Below, piece by piece: positions 7,142-10,677 of a stretch of 10,677 bases of DNA. Source of the DNA: an uncultured Bacilli bacterium (GTDB taxonomy: Bacteria > Bacillota_I > Bacilli_A > RF39 > UBA660); contig CALVVV010000042.1 of the NCBI GenBank assembly GCA_944363995.1, positions 1 to 10,677 of the forward strand, written 5' to 3'. Each line of letters opens with the position of its first letter. Position 1 is the first letter of the stretch. Below the pieces are notes generated by a model. It made no database searches and was not told the DNA's origin. It saw nothing but the letters and a program-made list of their open reading frames with translations. Both the position numbers and the translations under genes were made by a program.

Positions 7142-8262
7142 TTTGGAGCACCCCCTTCTTCAAAAATAAATCGTAAAATTTTTACAAAATATTCTCCTAC
7201 TGCAGCATTGCATACACATTTTTGAAACTGAATAGCATTATTCTTCCATTTAATTTTTATTTCATTATCATCTATTACATATTCTAGCAATTGCTTTAAT
7301 TCATTAACATTTCCTGCTTTAAAAATAGCTCCTGATTTACTATTTTTAATCAATGAAGTACTCCCTGCATTATCGCTAATAATGCACCCAATTCCTGCAC
7401 TTATAGATTGTAAAGGTGTCATATTCCATCCATCATACAAACTAGGAGCAATACAAAAATCATATTTTGCCATATTTTGTATAACATCATCAGAGGGCCA
7501 TGATCCCAAGAATTTTACATTTTCTTTTTTGGAACACCATTCTATAACCTCATCTTTATTCTTACCATAACCGCCTACAAAATCAATTTGCCATTTTTTT
7601 CTAGGATGCATTTTATCTATTGCATCCATCAAAGTTTTTAATCCTTTTGTTTCAAAATCAAATCTTCCTATATAAAGTCCTCTAGAATTACAATTATCAC
7701 TTTTTTTAGCTATACTTTCTATTTTAGGCAAATACATAAATTCAAAAATTTTATCTTTTTCCCATCCATATTTTACATATATATCTTTTGCATTTTCCCC
7801 CATAACAAGCAGAGCTTTAAACATTTTTCCATATTTTAAATTATAAAAACCATATAAAAATGGATAAACTATTTTTTTTATAGTACACTTCATTTTCGAA
7901 CCATAAAGAGATGGGGATTCCATTATCAAAATACAGTTATTATCTTTACTTTTTTTTACTAAATTTAAAAATTTATGATGATCACCTCTTATACCCGAAA
8001 ATAAATGGATAGAGTCTGAACAAATTAAATTAGTTATTTTATTTTTATTTATATCACTATCCAGATTTCCGATAATAAATTCCATATGATTATCACCCTG
8101 TTTTTTCCATGAACACGAAACTCTTTCAGAAGAAAAATCATTCGCGCATACAATTACAATTTTACCTTTCCAAAATTTAGATAAATAATCCAACAATCCC
8201 CACTCCACATCAATTGGTACATCTCTCCACCAAATCAATTGTTTATACTCTATAGAATTCAT
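7126..8262 (-). CDS. GT4-like glycosyltransferase with altered EX7E motif
   Basis: The 378-residue protein has the GT4 C-terminal half: GLYIGRFDFETKGLKTLMDAI at 195-215, DFVGGYG at 227-233, KFLGSWPSDDVIQNMAKYDF at 250-269, then IAPSLYDGWNMTPLQSISAG at 271-290 and IISDNAG. The last block aligns with the EX7E donor-site motif, but the first acid is D277 (in YDGW, as in other family members) and the second position is Q285 instead of Glu. The N-terminal half has YKQLIWWRDVPIDVEWG near the start and is less conserved. The gene overlaps its upstream neighbour by four bases (ATGA) and the next one by 16, so it is embedded in the coupled block. It probably transfers one sugar of the repeat unit. Reduced or altered activity is possible given Q285, but the frame is intact and most folding motifs are kept. 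Confidence 0.85.
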   Translation of the reverse strand: MNSIEYKQLIWWRDVPIDVEWGLLDYLSKFWKGKIVIVCANDFSSERVSCSWKKQGDNHMEFIIGNLDSDINKNKITNLICSDSIHLFSGIRGDHHKFLNLVKKSKDNNCILIMESPSLYGSKMKCTIKKIVYPFLYGFYNLKYGKMFKALLVMGENAKDIYVKYGWEKDKIFEFMYLPKIESIAKKSDNCNSRGLYIGRFDFETKGLKTLMDAIDKMHPRKKWQIDFVGGYGKNKDEVIEWCSKKENVKFLGSWPSDDVIQNMAKYDFCIAPSLYDGWNMTPLQSISAGIGCIISDNAGSTSLIKNSKSGAIFKAGNVNELKQLLEYVIDDNEIKIKWKNNAIQFQKCVCNAAVGEYFVKILRFIFEEGGAPKCPWT

Positions 8263-9407
8263 ACATTAATATCCTCATCTTTACAATTAAATATTTTTTT
8301 ATATCCTGTATTACTAATACTTTCTTTATTTTTTTTTATTATGTATTGCTGCGCATTACTCACATATTTTTCATATTCAAATTGTTCCATATTCAAAAAT
8401 TCATTGATTGCATTAATAAATGAATCAATATCATTCAGAGAAATAACTCTACCACATTTATATTTATCTAAATCTAACCAAGGTGTTGTATCACTAATAA
8501 TCGGTATACAACCAGCTAATAACGCTTCACTAATTACATGCCCGAAATTTTCACCTAATGTAGGAAATAGAAATACACCATAGTTTGACAAAGTTTCTAT
8601 CACATCATTAGAGTTACATTCTCCTTTATACTCCCAATTTATATTTGTTGGTAGGTTTTCTAATTGAGTCGTACATTCTTGCCAATATTCTTCATCTTCG
8701 ATATTTCCATAAATGTCAAATTTAATTGGAAAATCTTTTATTGCAGATAATATTTTTATTGCTCCAATCAAATTTTTCATTTTAGATATTCTTGAGATAA
8801 AAATAACTTTTAGCTCATTCTTCTTTTTTTTATAAGTATGATTAACTTTTTCAATTCTAGGTAAATCTTCAGCAATAATATATTTTACTTGATTTCCAAA
8901 TATTTCTTTTAATTCACGTTCTTCAACATTTGAAGTTACAGACCAAATTATTTTCTTAAATAAACCTATTTTCTTTGTTAAAGTAAGAAAAATAATTTTT
9001 TTCTTACTTTTCAATGATAAGGCTCCTTTAGAAAAAGAACCCATTGATGCTATAACTAATTTTTGTTTAAAAAAACCTATTTTTTTTAAAATCATTGTTT
9101 TAATTGCATAATTATTGTATGGTCCACAACAATATACAACATCAACTTTCTTTATTTCTTTTAACAATGTCTTAAACGTGAATTTACCGTTCTTAACATA
9201 GTATACTTTTGCATTACCAACTTTATTGTAAGTATTAACATTGATATTCGAATAAGGTATTTCATCACCATGATCTCTATCATGACACATAATTCTAATA
9301 TCATATTCATTGCCTAATATATCTGTCAAATTTTTAATAGTTCTCACTGGTCCACCATCTTTATATCCAGGAAGATATCTTCCCATGAGTATCAAAACTT
9401 TTTTCAT
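8259..9407 (-). CDS. GT4-family glycosyltransferase with canonical EX7E
   Basis: The 382-residue protein starts MKKVLILMGRYLPGYKDGGP, with the GGPVRTIKNL acceptor/donor loop at 18-27 that is typical of GT4 enzymes. A second conserved element, MGSFSKGAL, is at 122-130. The C-terminal domain has VIFISRISKMKNLIGAIKIL at 201-220, KFDIYGNIED at 229-238 and FLFPTLGENFGHVISEAL at 279-296. E286 and E294 form a perfect EX7E, followed by AGCIPIISDTTPW. It would transfer a sugar from an NDP-sugar with retention to the lipid-linked intermediate. The ATG at 9407 has an AAGGAAG box close upstream and overlaps the stop of the GT2 gene by four bases (ATGA). Its own stop overlaps the next start in the same way. 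A run of nine A on the coding strand lies near the C-terminus (8329-8337). Donor unknown. Confidence 0.91.
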   Translation of the reverse strand: MKKVLILMGRYLPGYKDGGPVRTIKNLTDILGNEYDIRIMCHDRDHGDEIPYSNINVNTYNKVGNAKVYYVKNGKFTFKTLLKEIKKVDVVYCCGPYNNYAIKTMILKKIGFFKQKLVIASMGSFSKGALSLKSKKKIIFLTLTKKIGLFKKIIWSVTSNVEERELKEIFGNQVKYIIAEDLPRIEKVNHTYKKKKNELKVIFISRISKMKNLIGAIKILSAIKDFPIKFDIYGNIEDEEYWQECTTQLENLPTNINWEYKGECNSNDVIETLSNYGVFLFPTLGENFGHVISEALLAGCIPIISDTTPWLDLDKYKCGRVISLNDIDSFINAINEFLNMEQFEYEKYVSNAQQYIIKKNKESISNTGYKKIFNCKDEDINV

Positions 9408-10249
9408 TCTATCTTCCTTTCATTAATCATTTTTGTTTTTTCAAATATTTTTGCATCCACTAAAAACCTATACCAATAGGCTTGCATAAATGCAAAAATT
9501 TTACCCTCTTTTCCATCTAAAAAACCAAACTTAAAATAGTATCTATACAAGTAATATAGATGTGCCCTTGTACCTAAAGGTAATTTATAATATATTTTAA
9601 ACTTTATAAACCTTTTAATTTTTGCTGATTTATTTAATTGTTTACTTTCTTGATTATTATTTAAAAAATAATCTTCTACTTCTCTTGATGAATATTTATT
9701 ATGTTTATCAATCCATGCATTTAAATCTTTATAATCTCTATGATATGAATCATGTTTTAATTCAATAGATTTTCCCTCGTTTAAAACAATATGTTCATCC
9801 ATAGCCCTATCTTCCATATATCCTTTATTTTTTTTATAAATAATCATTTTTTTAAATGGATAAATACCGCCATGTCTTAATTTCTTTCCTAAAAAGTTAA
9901 CTTCAAATCTAACGACAATTCCATTAATATCAGTATCTTTATTAAAAAAACAAATTTCTTCTATTTCTTTTGATGCCTTTTTTGAAATAATTTCATCAGC
10001 ATCTAATCTCATAATCCATTGTGTATCTATCTTTAAATGATTAATTGCATAAATAAACTGTTTTGCCTGATTTTCAAATTCATGCTCAATTATTTCTGCA
10101 CCCAAAGATTTAGCTATTTCAATAGTTTTATCGGTACTAAAACTATCAACAACAACAATTCTTTTAGCTAATTTTTTTACAGAATTAATTGCATTAGCAA
10201 TATTTCTTTCTTCATTATAAGTTAAAATAATAGTTGTTAAATCAGCCAT
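9404..10249 (-). CDS. GT2-family glycosyltransferase (WaaE/LgtF-like beta-glycosyltransferase group)
   Basis: This 281-residue protein has a GT-A domain at the N-terminus: TIILTYNEERNI at 6-17, VVVDSFSTDKT at 32-42 and the metal-binding DXD in MRLDADEI at 80-87. A second region has HGGIYPFKKMIIYKK and MDEHI, resembling the acceptor side and catalytic acid region of the small WaaE/LgtF-like GT2 group. A basic C-terminal tail with aromatic residues (YYLYRYYFKFGFLDG) may bind the membrane. It would act in the cytoplasm at the inner membrane face, adding a beta-linked sugar to the repeat unit, perhaps early, being the first transferase gene after capE. The ATG at 10249 shares one base with the capE stop (TAATG), and a GGGAG box lies eight bases upstream inside capE. 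Family is firm; donor and acceptor are unknown. Confidence 0.9.
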   Translation of the reverse strand: MADLTTIILTYNEERNIANAINSVKKLAKRIVVVDSFSTDKTIEIAKSLGAEIIEHEFENQAKQFIYAINHLKIDTQWIMRLDADEIISKKASKEIEEICFFNKDTDINGIVVRFEVNFLGKKLRHGGIYPFKKMIIYKKNKGYMEDRAMDEHIVLNEGKSIELKHDSYHRDYKDLNAWIDKHNKYSSREVEDYFLNNNQESKQLNKSAKIKRFIKFKIYYKLPLGTRAHLYYLYRYYFKFGFLDGKEGKIFAFMQAYWYRFLVDAKIFEKTKMINERKIE

Positions 10250-10677
10250 TATTTATTCTCCCATTCATTCAATTCATCTCTTACTAACTTGACTTCCATT
10301 AATTTTTCTTTTACTTCTTCTAATGTCATTAGTCTTGTATTATTTGAATTGAACTGTGTCAATGTATTTTTTCCCATCCCTTCAAAGAAATATTTGTCAT
10401 AGTTCAAATCTCTTTTATCTGCTGGTACTCGATAGAAGTTTCCTAAGTCAATTGCATTTGCACATTCTTCATCTGTTAATAGTGTTTCATACATCTTTTC
10501 TCCATGTCTAATTCCTATTACCTTGATTTCATTATCAGCATTAAACAATTCCTTTACTGCCTTAGCTAATACTTCAATCGTACAGGCTGGTGCCTTTTGT
10601 ACAAAGATATCTCCGCTTTCTCCATTTTCAAAAGCAAATAGCACTAAATCTACTGCTTCTTCCAATGTCATTACAAA
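10249..10677 (-). CDS. capE: CapE/FnlA-type UDP-GlcNAc 4,6-dehydratase/5-epimerase, C-terminal part
   Basis: The gene enters from the right edge and its start is outside the window; 142 residues remain. They begin with MTLEEAVDLVLFAF (preceded in frame by Phe-Val), continue GDIFVQKAPA and IRHGEKMYETLL, then YRVPADKRDLNYDKYF. They end with a tail of the NTRLMTLEEVKEKL type. These match the end of the SDR domain plus the extra C-terminal domain found in CapE, FnlA and WbjB but not in shorter FlaA1/PseB-type dehydratases. In characterised members the enzyme turns UDP-GlcNAc into the keto-sugar precursor of UDP-L-FucNAc. The internal Met at 10671 is not the start, since the frame continues upstream with family-like sequence. 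GC of this part is about 32%, above the downstream genes. The stop overlaps the GT2 start by one base. Confidence 0.93.
   Translation of the reverse strand, partial: FVMTLEEAVDLVLFAFENGESGDIFVQKAPACTIEVLAKAVKELFNADNEIKVIGIRHGEKMYETLLTDEECANAIDLGNFYRVPADKRDLNYDKYFFEGMGKNTLTQFNSNNTRLMTLEEVKEKLMEVKLVRDELNEWENK

Noticed and set aside
2203..8583. Short plus-strand open frames, for example 2203-2427, 6981-7169, 7034-7225, 7382-7570 and 8239-8583.
   Set aside because: All lie antisense inside well-supported minus-strand genes, have no family motifs, and have no convincing ribosome binding sites. They are shadows of the real frames.
10249..10671. A complete small gene starting at the Met at 10671.
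   Set aside because: The frame continues upstream in sequence typical of CapE/FnlA, and this Met is a conserved internal residue of the family. The gene is simply cut by the window edge.
1..10677. Insertion sequences, CRISPR arrays, tRNAs or rRNAs.
   Set aside because: I found no transposase motifs, no regularly spaced repeats, and no tRNA- or rRNA-like stretch on either strand. Nearly all bases are accounted for by the genes listed.

Overview
The window is the interior of a capsule or exopolysaccharide synthesis locus of the Wzx/Wzy (flippase/polymerase) type. Every gene lies on the minus strand, so transcription runs from position 10677 down to 1. The DNA is very AT-rich with A/T-ending codons, strong AGGAG-type ribosome binding sites and many overlapping start/stop codons. 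This suggests a low-GC Gram-positive bacterium (Bacillota, for example Clostridia, Erysipelotrichia or Lactobacillales), but the sequence alone does not name a genus.

Layout in transcription order: (1) 10677-10249, the last 142 residues of a CapE/FnlA-type UDP-GlcNAc 4,6-dehydratase/epimerase. (2) 10249-4743, a translationally coupled block: a GT2 glycosyltransferase, three GT4-type glycosyltransferases and a Wzy-like polymerase. (3) A 111-base gap (4742-4632) with a small inverted repeat and a fresh strong ribosome binding site. (4) 4631-996, a second coupled block: a GT14 core-2/I-branching-type glycosyltransferase, a fourth GT4 enzyme and the Wzx flippase. (5) 970-140, a LicD-family gene that keeps one reading frame over 277 codons but carries four in-frame stops, so it is a pseudogene. 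(6) 116-1, the first 38 codons of a second CapE/FnlA-type gene, running off the window.

The six glycosyltransferases would build a lipid-linked repeat unit on the inner face of the membrane, Wzx would flip it, and Wzy would polymerise it outside. The initiating phosphoglycosyltransferase, the chain-length/tyrosine-kinase regulators, and the partners that complete UDP-L-FucNAc synthesis (CapF and CapG types) are not in the window. If the LicD gene once worked, it would have added a phospho-substituent such as phosphocholine; that decoration now looks lost.

Two points stand out. Genes of the same sugar-nucleotide family sit at both ends of the cassette in the same orientation, and sampled GC is about 32-33% at those ends against roughly 12-27% inside. 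This is the pattern expected of an exchangeable serotype cassette between conserved or duplicated flanks. Second, the LicD pseudogene has decayed by point substitutions only, with no frameshift. I see no RNA genes, insertion sequences, CRISPR arrays or clear terminators, and no clearly new biological system.
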